Assembly (NCBI RefSeq): GCF_000003605.2
Contig: NW_003139319.1
Span: forward strand, 161,317-225,316
DNA: 64,000 nt
DNA from: Saccoglossus kowalevskii
Taxonomy: Eukaryota; Hemichordata; Enteropneusta; Harrimaniidae
Reading direction: 5' to 3'
Shown here: positions 23,373 through 34,025 of the stretch, piece by piece
Layout of the letters: every line of letters begins with the position of its first letter
Numbering within the stretch: position 1 is the first letter of the stretch
Made by a program: the position numbers and the translations under genes
Notes under the pieces: model-generated
The model's input: only the letters and a program-made list of their open reading frames with translations
What the model was told of the DNA's origin: nothing
Database searches by the model: none

Positions 23373-23702
23373 TCCCCCCCCCCCATAATATATTGTACCG
23401 GGACGGAATTCACGAAGCTCATATATGTCCTGGCCGTCACCAATATTTTAATAAACACAGGACTTTAGATTGTGTGTCGTATGCCTGGCATATTTGGTAC
23501 GAAGCCGATATAAACACCACTCACGGTAAACCATTTATAGAGTAACCTTACGGTTTCCTTGATTTATATTATGTCTTACAGTTACTCGGTGAATGCACAT
23601 TTCAATCGCTAGTTCCCGAATCGTAATGAATAAATCAGAATGTTGGTCAATGACATCGGTATTTTTTACAAAGAAGAGTACAGATGTATTATGGGGGGGG
23701 GG
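23373..23702. mobile_element. Possible C-run-ended inverted-repeat element
   Basis: The left end (poly-C then ATAATATATTGTAC) matches the reverse complement of the right end (GTACAGATGTATTAT then poly-G) over about 25 of 28 bases, spanning about 330 bases. Interior frames carry no recognised protein. The homopolymer accounts for part of the match, so the claim rests on the 14-16 bases inside it. Could be a MITE or coincidence. Confidence 0.35.
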
Positions 23703-25347
23703 GTATTGTGCGTTTGCGACCGGAAAACCACACATACACCGTGACATAATAACTGATGCAAGATTTAGAAAACGCACGGACTATATAAAATTATACTTGG
23801 CTGGTAACGAATAATATCTGAAAAAAGCTATTATCCGATTGGGATGAGAAGAAGTGATAAAAGATTAGAATTAAAATGGTTACCTAGCAACGACGGCTGG
23901 AGAACAAAAGTTGAAAACATTTCATACGACTCAAAGAATATGATTCTAAATTGGAAAGACAAATAACGGCAAAAAGAATATGCCAATGTGTCCGTCAACT
24001 GGTCCTGTCCAGTCAAGGTGTGGAGTAAACCGTTAGTCGTAAAGAGGTCACTAGAGGTGAGTAAATAAAAAAGAGATGTCAAAAGATGAAAGCAATGCTC
24101 CAAATAGTGACACCAAGAATAATATTAAATATTATATTATTCTCAGGACGTTTGTAAAACTCCAAAATAACCTGTCACAATAAAAAGATAAATAAAGACA
24201 GTCGAATGCAAACAAAAGAAAAAAATACAAATATCACAAATGTAGATTCGTATCGTATTATTATCGTAGTGGATTGGAAAAGAATTTAATTTAATCACGT
24301 TGTCTTGAGATTCCCATTGTGGAAATTAACGAGATTGACGAGTGGTGCTAACCTACGTATTTTTTTTTTAATCGACTGTGTCCAATTTCTATATCCGATG
24401 GGATAAGCCTGATGTGTATGTTTATATATTCGAAATTGTTTTACATGGCAATGTTGTCTTGGTAAAACGAACGTAATATCATATCGGAAAAGATGAAAGT
24501 TTACACATGATGATGATGTACTTAACGATAAGGTAGTGACTGGAGCATGTCTGGGATAGGGAATTTACTCGACTAGATCGCATTTAGCATATTCAGTATG
24601 TAATACTGTGAATCATATATGAGATGTGTATCTTAGCATTCGTGGTGTTTCCATGGTGACGACTTTTCAGTTCAGATGAAATATAATGCTCTGCATAACT
24701 GCTCGGGAGAAGCGGAAGTGTATATATGCGGATACGCATGTTGTCATGGTGGATCCAAGCTGCCCGTAGCACACACTATTCGCCTGTATTACGCATGTAA
24801 TTTTTCAAATACGCTTCAATTTGATGTTCAGAATTGGACTATGCACTTATTTTAATCAAACGTCGGTATAATCGTGTATCGTTCTGTTTCTCGTTCATTC
24901 AATGTGTTTTATGCTGCAATCAACTAGGCAGACAGGTATATTTACGACCTCAATTTCTAGGGATATTTCAAATTAGGAATCTCGAAACCAATTTTCTGAA
25001 TTATTTTATCACGCTCATGATTTTTATATGTATACATAGATAATTTCCCTAACATCCTGATTGTTCCAATTGAGTCGTCGCAGATATACTAGACCTAATG
25101 TGATACGTCGAATAAACCGGTCAACATACAAGCTGCCCTCCGATTGGCCTGACTGTGTCATGTGTTAGGGTTGTAGCCAATCAGGCACAATCTTGTACGT
25201 AATTTTACATTGGCGCAGTTGTTGTAGTATGAAACCGCTGATACTGGTACGTATCGGTTAGTTGAATTTCTGAAAGTGGTCTACATAAAAAATACATCCA
25301 TATTAATTTAAACAGCCCCCCCCCCCGAATGGTGGCTTCACACAGAC
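23703..25347. other. Intergenic, no gene seen
   Basis: AT-rich. A C12 run lies just before the mariner (about 25316-25327). No gene identified. Confidence 0.5.
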
Positions 25348-26586
25348 GAGAGGCGTTCAATAAGTAATGCCCCTGACCCATTTCCCACAGCAGGATATTA
25401 ATGAAACTTGGCACAGTTATTAGTCTTTCTCTACATAGGAACCACCCGGTTTTACATGTATCTCATCGTTTGATGCAGCTCTGGTCACCGTTTTTGTAGA
25501 ACACCCCAGGCTGGTCCTCCAACCACATCGTAACTTCAGAAATCAAGGCTGCATCATCTGGGAAACGCTTTCCTTTAAAAAACAACTTCATGGCTGGGAT
25601 GAGATGAAAGTAAGAGGGTGCAAGGCCAGGAGAGTAAGGGGGTGGGGGAAGATTTCATAGCCACACGCCCGTGCTTCTGATCTGGCGACATACGAGTTGT
25701 GGACCGGAGCGTTGTCCTGCAGGAGGAGGGTAGCTTTGCTGATCTTGCCCCGCCTCTTTATTTTGATAGCTTCTCTTAATTTCATCAAAAGTGAAGCGTA
25801 ATAGGCTTCTGTAATTGCCATAACTACTCCGTCCTGGTCCCAGAAGACTGAGCATGACCTTGCCAGCAGAGGGCTGTACTCTTGCCTTTTTTGGAGGTGG
25901 TGAGTGCAAGTTCTTCCACTGCATTAACTGGGCCTTGGTCTCTGGGTCATAGTTATGGATCCAAGTTTCATTCTGTGTATAATCAGCCTTTTGAAAAACT
26001 TTGACTCATTTTCTTGGCACATCTCCAAATTCATCCTCGAGCACTCGACGCGTTCTTGCTTCTGAAAAGGTGCGAGCAACCTGGGAATCTTATGTATATG
26101 CAAATGGCATAATGATAGTTTCTGCAGAGCCTGTACTAATCTTGACCTCTTGGGCTATTTGGCAAACAGTAATGGGTCGATCTTCCAAAATGGCTGCCTT
26201 AACTTGACGGACAGATGCCTCACAAATGGCAGAAGAGGGACAACCAGGTCTGGGAGCAGTTTCCAGACTTCCTGCCATGTTTGAATTCACTATGCCAGCG
26301 TTTTACAAGGTCATATGATGGGGCATCATCGCCAAAAGTTTTTTTTTTATTTCATCAAAAGTCTCTTTCGGTGTGCGACCTTTCAAATACAAAAACCGGA
26401 TCACTGCGCGAATACTCAACTGGCTCATTTCACACCTGATTCAGTTCAAACACCTGTAAATCAGAAACCACAACTAGTTTTTATCAACATAACCCATAGT
26501 GAGATGTAAATCATTACACATGCAAAATTTCATCTAGATCAGACAACTGGAAGTGGGTCAGGGGCATTACTTATTGAACGCCCCTC
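25348..26586 (-). mobile_element. Decayed mariner DNA transposon
   Basis: A 1239-bp element with 38-bp terminal inverted repeats that differ at only a couple of positions (left starts GAGAGGCGTTCAATAAGTAA; right, reversed, starts GAGGGGCGTTCAATAAGTAA). Length and ends fit the Tc1/mariner superfamily. The interior codes for a mariner transposase on the minus strand, now split over several frames. No clean TA duplication is seen at the outer edges, consistent with age. The element cannot encode a working transposase. Confidence 0.92.
25588..26428 (-). pseudogene. Broken mariner transposase
   Basis: Reads from ATG at 26428 (MSQLSIRAVIRFLYLKGRTP, the N-terminal helix-turn-helix region), then APSYDLVKRWHSEFKHGR near 26335-26280 in another frame, then PRPGCPSSA and QIAQEVKISTGS, then ETWIHNYDPETKAQ near 25970-25930, then KVMLS, and finally KIKRRGKISKATLLLQDNAP near 25760-25690. 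At least three frame changes are needed, one near the A9/T9 run at 26340. The first catalytic motif reads QNETW where active mariners have GDETW, so the first catalytic aspartate is Asn. The second (QDNAP) is kept. The third, normally SPDLAP, is not recognisable. The protein would not be active. Confidence 0.9.
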
Positions 26587-29500
26587 AAATACTTAGATGA
26601 GAAAGACCTATCTTTTTGTATCCGGTTGTGATATACCGTATTCGCATGCGTCAATAGCTTAATTGGTGTAGTGATCTGAAGTGATCGGATAATCGGATTG
26701 GTTTATTCATTCAGCGTGGGTGCACTGCCACCTCGCAAAATGTGGTCGTGGAGTCGACCTTATCACGACTCGTAAAACTAAGTCTGAATGCAAGTAGTCC
26801 CACGAGAACCGACTTCTAGTTGTGGTTTGTGGAGCACTGAGCAATAAATAGTGAACGCTCTAAATCGGCATGCAGGAAAAATCCCCCATAATGTAAAAAT
26901 TGATCCTGTAACGTCAAATAAAAGTAGCTAGTATTTTTATTAGTTGCCCTTTTGTTAAATTTTCGGTGCCTAACTGTTAACCCAATTAGCAGAACGCGTT
27001 GTTCCCACAGGAAATTAGACGCCGTAATGACGTTTTGAACACCTCTACCGGAAAAACAGATACACATTATGGCGTAAATTGTTATCGCCTTGTGATGTCA
27101 TTAAGGCGTCGGAAATGAAAATTGCTAAATTTGTTTAACACATTTCAGCGTATTGTCGCGTAGATCAGCTTTATTTCCGATTGGGGCACGGTTTATATTT
27201 GCATTATATATTTTTAACAGAATTACATCTGACTTAATGTAAGTGATACATTTAGAGGTTATAAAAACACGTGGTACAATTCACACACCGAAGATCTACA
27301 ATTGCAAAAGAACATCGTTAAAGTCATTCTTACAGAAGAAATTAGTGTGGTTCAATTGTGATTCAACTTTGCAACCTAGTTTTAATATAAGCCGCAAATG
27401 ATAAAGTGGGTCATGTTTAAAGGCTTATTAGGGTGTAATACACGCACGCGCACACACGAGCTTGACGTACTTTGAAGCGGTGAAGCGATTTGAGTCGTAA
27501 ACAAATAATCGCAGTTCCTCTATAGATGGACTGTGAATAAATCACTATTTTCCAAAAGATTAACTGGATTACGCGACGATATATACAATACTGATTATAA
27601 ATATACAACGAAAACCAACGTTCTTGATCTGAGACTGTTTCGTTTGTAGATTTCAGCGAGGAACAATATTAATCCTTCCGATTACCGAGACATATTAGCC
27701 TTCTATGATACGTTTTGAGAAACTCGAAAGCGATGTCAACATTTACATATTCTATCAGTAGTACTGTGTGTCGATATAATAAAAATCTACTAATTTTTAC
27801 CACAATTTGTATCGCCTTTGTGTTTTTAAATAAAACACAATCACTGTCTTAATTTTAAATGTGATATGTTGTTTTATAAGAAAATCATTTTTTGAGTGGT
27901 TGAACAAATTTGTTAAAAATTTTCCAAATTTAAGCATATATATATTGAACACACCGATGAGTGAACAATCAGATCAAACAATTTTGAATGACAAGAATGA
28001 CACAGACGAGTCCATTTTTTAAACAACTTTAATACAAACATGTGAACATGTAAGAACATTTTGGTTAGGGAATATCACTAAAATATGCTATAGTATCAAA
28101 GGGAATAAATGCCTATTACATTAAATGTCTATTACATTTAAAAATCAAATCAAAATACAATGAAGTTGGTAAAAAAAAATAATAGTAACTTTAATATTGA
28201 ATGTATGGAACTTTTTGTAACATTGCCTGGTAAAAGAAATATCGTTCAACAAACATTTTGTATTTTTAGAAAAAGAAAGAACAGTATGACAATCAATTGT
28301 TCAATTCTTTACAATGATAAGACAGCTGTGGTGTGGTGTGGTGTGCTTTTATGCAAACATGTGTACACATTCAAAAGAAAATATCAGATAGGGAGATTGT
28401 AACTTTAGTCGAAGGTAATAAATAGTAATACGTATCTTAGCTCCATTGTTGTTAGTCATTATATGAATGATTTCATCTTCAGCTGTATGATTGTGATTTA
28501 GGAGTTAACTAATCTGATTCTCTCGTTAATGCGAATAATGTTGTTTATATATCTTTAATATACACAACCGCTTATATAAATTATGATAATAAAATGCAGC
28601 AATTAGAAGAAACGAATAATTTAATGGTAAGAAAACATAATAAACAATATAGTTCTGTGTGACACGGAATTGTTGAGACATACATGACGGTAAAGCATAC
28701 AATACTACTACTGAAAATTGTGTTTCTTAAATATTAAATTTCATGAGAACAAATATTCGTCGCAATAGAGACAAGGTTTAGTACCGATGTGAATACGATT
28801 CATGTTTCATGTATTCTTATTTATATTTAGTAATAATAAGTACATAAACAATGTGAATCAGTTGTGCTATCAAATTTGTTGGTGTTTCGGTGTCAAATCT
28901 GAACAAAAATGGCAATGACGACATGTATTTTTGATTATTTTTTCAAATCCTTTCTAGTCTGTTTGTAATTATTCTAATGTTGTTTCTTGGTCATATAAAC
29001 AAAATTGCCCAAGAAGGTGATACAAATCCATCCAATAGACATCCATACATATTAATTGTCACCGTGGACGCGGAATACATGCGTAAAGGGATATTGTGCG
29101 CTTACTTATATCACAATTGATTTTTAAATTTATGTTTTTGTTACAGTTTAGTATGCGTTGGATTTGATATATTGAAGAATGTATTTATAATTTACTTCTC
29201 CTCAGTCGGTATCGGTATTTTCAAATTTTCACTCAAGGATAAAATAGAAAATGAATAAAGGAAAGCCCTTGAAAAGTAATAAATATGTGCAAAATTAAAT
29301 TCAATTTCGGTACTTAGTATTAATTCGTAATCTTTAGAGTTAATGTTTATAATAATAATTAGAACAAATAACTATATAATGGTCTGTAAAACATTTTTTC
29401 CAATCACCCATTCTTACATTTAGTAATATAGTCTGATTTGTTTGTTTTGTAACATTGTATAAATGAATCTTGTTCTCCAGGCTGGTCAAGATGTATCTAA

Positions 29501-31221
29501 GCAAGACATATCTTTAAATTTACATTTCTCTATAGCAAACAATATGCAAAATTTATCGTAACTTAAAACCCACCTTTAAAAATGTATCCTGGTTGGTTCA
29601 CTTTAAATGGTATTTTTAAAATACAAATAAATATTTCACCCCGAACCATGTTAGCCTGCTTCACAATAAGTAAGTTACTTTAAAAAATTGTAGTCAATTT
29701 TCAATTATCTGTTCAATAGTTACAATGGCAATCAATCTCTTCAGTGTATGTAGTCACCAATGTAGAATAAATAGCTAGCTTGAATATAAACTCATTAACA
29801 ATGAAAATAATCTAAGTCCAATATGTTTTATCGTTAATATATTCCCCTCATGTCGCACTAACTCGCTGTGCCTTCTGTCGCTTACACTATTGGATTATAC
29901 CAGTGGCATCGTTATAGACTTTTGACGGTGACTATCTTTAATGCCATTTAGGCGAGTGTTTAGTTGCCTCTCCTGTCAATCGTATATTCAATTATTGAAT
30001 CTCAGTTAATTTGCTCTTCGTCGTGGAGTGTAATTTCCCAGCGGTCGACGGTCTCTTAAAGATTCCTAATCCTAATTGAGTAGCGTATCAGATTGCATTG
30101 AAGGTGGTGTTGAGGTGAGGTCGAATTCGGTTAAACTGGCAATTTGCGTTCGCGTGGTGCTGACGGGCGACAGTAGAAAAACGTAAGATGAATAGCATTG
30201 CACGCCTTGAGGCAAATGCGATATGTTCCCTGTGGGATTCCCTTCAGTTTGGGTAATGTTTTTTTTTTTATCTGCTACTCCTTAATCATTGAAAGTTTTG
30301 TTAAAAATGAATTCATTCATTTATTTATTTATTTCTTAATGTATTTAAATATTTATTAATTTTTAGGAGATATTATTGATTCATCGACGAAACAATGTCC
30401 ATTAAAGTCTAGACTGTTGCTGGGGCAACGAAGTAACGTACCGAGTATGGATGAAATAATGGTTCTATAGAAGATACGACTTTGTCCAAATGACACTTTA
30501 TTTCATTCAAGAGAATGGAATAGAACAATTTATGGTCACTTTTTTTCAATGTAAACCCCAGACATTGTCTGAGGAAACCGTCATATCTACCCTGCTTTAG
30601 TAGTATTCCAATGTGACCTATTGCTTCTCAAGGGTCCTTCAGATATCCCCGCATTGCCGCCATAAGTAGACGGCTACAAAAATCGTGACACGTGCTCGAG
30701 CATTCGACATAATTGAAACATCGCCGACATCAACCCGGTTTTAAGTTTTCTTTTTATGTTGTGCCGCCAAATAGTCAACCATAGTCGATATATGTAAGGT
30801 TGATTAAAGTCATGTAGTTATATCGCCGCCACCGTTTTCAGCTAGATCAATCTTTACATGCACAGTTCTACAGTTAAATGTTATGTTCAATGTATTAATG
30901 AAGTTCAAGCTAAAGTTATAAAGGCGCGAGGACAACTCAATGCTATGTAACTTTGAAGTTTGTTTTGTGTGCTGGGCGATATAAGTTTATCTCCCTAACT
31001 ATTACGCTTGATTCATCAAAGATTTTTTTTTTCGTTCAAACTACATATTACGTTCGTCAAAATGTATAAATGCATCATTTATTATTGGTTTACTTGTTCT
31101 GAGATGTGCGCATGCGCATAACAACCATCGTGACGCTCTGCTTACATGAGTAGCAACCGTCAAACAATATTAACATCATTAACACCATACCAACCGTTGA
31201 CGTAGTATTCTTTTAACGTTA
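26587..31221. other. Long AT-rich stretch without a recognised gene
   Basis: Nothing coding is recognised. The part at 27780-29860 is especially AT-rich and contains a short tandem (TGTCTATTACATT-like, near 28110-28140) and a (TTTA)n patch near 30320-30340. A perfect NRF1-type site is listed separately. Confidence 0.5.
31107..31118. promoter_or_regulatory. Perfect NRF1-type palindrome
   Basis: TGCGCATGCGCA is the complete NRF1 consensus palindrome. Shorter versions, GCGCATGCGC, lie in the TTAAAG element at 31486-31497 and near 54573-54584, so the site may derive from transposon sequence. No transcript start is evident nearby. Confidence 0.3.
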
Positions 31222-31455
31222 ATAATGACTGATGCAACCCCGGGGTACTTGTGTCTACTCCTAATATAAGTTGTTACATTCCGAGATAGTTCTGTCTATC
31301 CCATGTGTTGACTGGTGCATTCACGCAATACTCATGTCTACCCATAATGCTGACTGTTGTAATCCCGGGATACGTCTGCCTACCCTTAGTGTTAACTGTT
31401 GCAACCGAGGGCTAGGCATGTCTCCCTCTAAATTTGACTAATGCAAACCTTGTAT
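31222..31455. repeat. Minisatellite, about 42-bp unit, 5-6 copies
   Basis: Degenerate tandem units with the theme GTTGACTGTTGCAA then CCCCGGGATACT then GTGTCTACCCATAAT. Unit starts fall near 31222, 31270, 31306, 31349, 31391 and 31435. It lies directly before a TTAAAG-type element and may be part of a larger composite. No coding potential. Confidence 0.6.
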
Positions 31456-31457
31456 GT

Positions 31458-31747
31458 TCATATGAGAGGTCGATGGTCGTCGCGACGCGCATGCGCACTT
31501 GTGTTGATAAACATTGATTTTCCCACAATCCAATGGGCTCTTTAATGTATTATTAAACCACGAGTGCAAGTTTTAACTTGAATGGGACGTGAATTTGTTA
31601 CCGTTGATGATTCTGTCAATAGCTCCCAATCTCCAAAGAAATTACATAGATACTTGGTAACGTCTCAGTTTGTACTCGTTGGGCTGCCTAACAGTCGAAA
31701 TCTTTGTTTATATGAGAGAGGAGAGGGACAACCACCGTCATTTAAAC
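31458..31747. mobile_element. TTAAAG-family element, long copy
   Basis: About 290 bases. The left end has GATGGTCGTCGCGACGCGCA; the right end, reversed, has TTTAAATGACGGTGGTTGTC. The interior shares ATTGATAAACATTGATTTT, CACAATCCAATG and AACGTCTCAGTTTGTACTCG with the copy at 40920-41158, in the same order. Both ends are eroded relative to the short copies at 7060 and 54328. No coding capacity. Confidence 0.6.
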
Positions 31748-32654
31748 ATTGCCAGTGTCTATTCTAGTTTAGTAAGTTTAAATTTATATAAATATAAACA
31801 ACGCATCACTCGCCATAATATATGTGGAATGATGCGATCGTTCACGGAAACCAACAAATTGCTAGCTCACGTCATGGATGTACTATTAGTACATCCATGC
31901 TCACGTGGAGTGTTGTTAATATTTGTAGATTCAGTAGTAATAACCACAACTGTTGCAGTTCACATAGGTAATCGCTCGAGTCAGAGAGCGTGTATGATTG
32001 CGGCCTGTATTTAAAACGCACGAGGCGAGCACACTGTTTAGCGAAGAATAAAGTTATTTCACACAAACACAAAGGGTGTATTGTACGCTGTCATTCGCTC
32101 ATTAGTAATTCAATTCGCATTGTGTCACACTAAAAGGACCGTTGCAATGCGTGTATTAACTCAGACATTAAGACAATTTGTCTCTAATCTAACCCTTGAC
32201 AATATGTTTAAATAGACGAGGATGCGAGGTGTGACGATTACAAGATTAACTTGTGTAAAGGATCTTGTTTATTAATCTACATGCACATAATGACTTAATT
32301 GGTATACATATGTGGATTTACAGGATTAAACTGATGGTCGGAATAATGTCACAAGCTTAAGATTGGTATAATCTCAGATTTAATATAATCTAAAGTGGCC
32401 TGTTATTTGAGTCGGAGTTTATTAGAGACTGGACAGAAAGTACAGGAGGGGATAGGTTGGTGTTTTTGTGGGGTGGGTCACTGATTTGAACAAGTGTTGA
32501 GGGGACGCTTACAGCAATCTGTGCAGAAATGAAGGGAATGGTCAAAATGTTTTGTACAATGCAAGCCTCATGACACCACAGTAAAAGTAGCCGAGATGCA
32601 CAGTCTGATTGACTGTGTTGCCTCAACAAACACCTATTTGTATTACTCATTCAG
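31748..32654. other. Intergenic, no gene seen before the unnamed exon
   Basis: AT-rich, apart from the palindrome at 31873. A first exon for the unnamed gene starting at 32655 could lie here but none can be pointed to. Confidence 0.4.
31873..31899. repeat. Perfect 27-base palindrome
   Basis: CATGGATGTACTA and its exact reverse complement are separated by one base. The arms are flanked on both sides by GCTCACGT, giving a direct repeat outside an inverted one. No function is known. Confidence 0.7.
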
Positions 32655-32746
32655 ACATGTTAAAAACTTATATTCAGGGCTATGATGACGCACTGGCTGA
32701 TGATTCTAATAAAGAATCATCAGACAGTGGAAATGGAAGTTTCCAG
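32655..32746 (+). CDS. Probable coding exon of an unrecognised gene
   Basis: An acceptor with a pyrimidine-rich lead (cctatttgtattactcattcag) opens the stretch and a CAG|GTGGTA donor closes it. From the ATG at 32657 it gives 30 residues: MLKTYIQGYDDAL, then the acidic serine-rich ADDSNKESSDSGNGSFQ. Composition and splice edges look real. The next 85 bases stay open in a second frame (APDIGEKQQVTGTGSS), so the exon edge or frame may differ. The IQGYDDAL stretch faintly recalls the IKAYDKAV helix of SMN, but with eight positions that is not an identification. A matching last exon may be at 33407. Confidence 0.35.
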
Positions 32747-33406
32747 GTGGTACTATGCACCAGATATTGGAGAAAAACAACAAGTTACTGGAACAGGAAG
32801 TTCTTTGGCGACTAGCAATTCCCCCATTGAGAAAATACTGTTTATGTACGAGTACTGCTGGATTAAAACACACAAATTTATTGTAGTGTAATATTATGAT
32901 ATAATATGTGTTTGTGTGTGTGTATTTTTAGTAACTAATATGCAAAAGTTATAATGATAAATTACAAACAACACAGCATAAAAAGCAATTACATATGTGT
33001 TACAATATCAATAGCCACTGTTTCTTCACATATATTTCAGCAGATTGTAATTAATATGCATATGTAACTTTTACACTACATTACTTAATACCCTGGTTAT
33101 TCAAATGTGATCTTTAAAATGTAATTATCTTAAGCCATGATTATCCAGTGTAGTGGGAATTAAGGCCTCCAGTACTAGTTAAAATAATATTTGATCTAGC
33201 AGTGGTGTGGTTAGCACCTTTCTACTATAAAAGTACAACCAGTTACCTATGGTTCTTCTTTCTCATTGCACTGCAATGTTTGGCTACAATGCAGATCTTT
33301 CTGCCCACCCACCCTTCCTTTCACAGTATATTTGGCTTTCTTTGTTATAATTTTTATCTTTTTAGTGTAGGTGTTGTGGTGTGATTGTAGAATTTTCTTC
33401 ACAGGG

Positions 33407-33620
33407 ATGTATTTACCCCAAACTAATGGAAACTTTGGTTGGTATGGTGGCGGTGCTGGCATGCAGCCACAAGCTTACCTATTTAACAAGTCATTGTGAA
33501 TGGCATAGCCCCCCGTCAGAATTAGGGGAATTGTTACTCGTGCCAAAAATAAAGTTGCGAACCAAAAGTATAGTTAGTAATTTAGAGTGAATAAATGGCT
33601 GGTCTAGTATCAACAGAAAT
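33407..33620 (+). CDS. Probable terminal exon and 3' UTR of the same unnamed gene
   Basis: Opens after a T-rich acceptor (tagaattttcttcacag). One frame gives MYLPQTNGNFGWYGG then GAGMQPQAYLFNKSL and a stop, a Gly/Gln/Tyr-rich tail of the sort found in RNA-binding and scaffold proteins. Another frame, which would continue the phase of the exon ending at 32746, starts GCIYPKLMETLVGM and runs on about 60 residues. The frame is therefore undecided. AATAAA occurs at 33548-33553 and again near 33590, supporting a transcript end here. Function unknown. Confidence 0.35.
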
Positions 33621-33649
33621 TAGATGTAATAAATGACCCTGTATTCATG

Positions 33650-34025
33650 TATGAACATGTATTTCTATATTTATAATGTATGTGCCAAACATGAATGAAA
33701 ATAGTTTAACAGCCTTGGTGATATAGTTGTATGGTCAAAAAAAGCAAGATGGCCACCAGTCGGCTATCTTTAATCCGATTATAATACTAATTTTCCTGGA
33801 CATGTACTCTAAAACGTACAAGGCATGCATAAGTTACCACATATTCACAAAACAAAGCGGCTACCAGTCGGCCATCCTTGATCAAATCCTGAAACGAATC
33901 GACATAGACATGTATCCTAACATGTATAATGTATGTACCAAATTTGAACAAAAACCGTCAAAGCATGCATAAGATACCACATTTTCAAACAACAAAATGG
34001 CTACCACTCAGACATATTTGTATTA
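33650..34025. repeat. Tandem repeat, about 115-135-bp unit, about 3 copies
   Basis: Units share AAGATGGCCACCAGTCGGC (starting near 33745, 33858 and 33994), then CATGTAyyCTAACATGTA, AATGTATGTACCAAA and AAGGCATGCATAAGTTACCACA. The first and last units are partial. No coding function; an old satellite or transposon interior is likely. Confidence 0.6.

Noticed and set aside
31582-31767. A 61-codon frame and the overlapping longer plus-strand frame
   Set aside because: They lie over a non-coding TTAAAG-family element.
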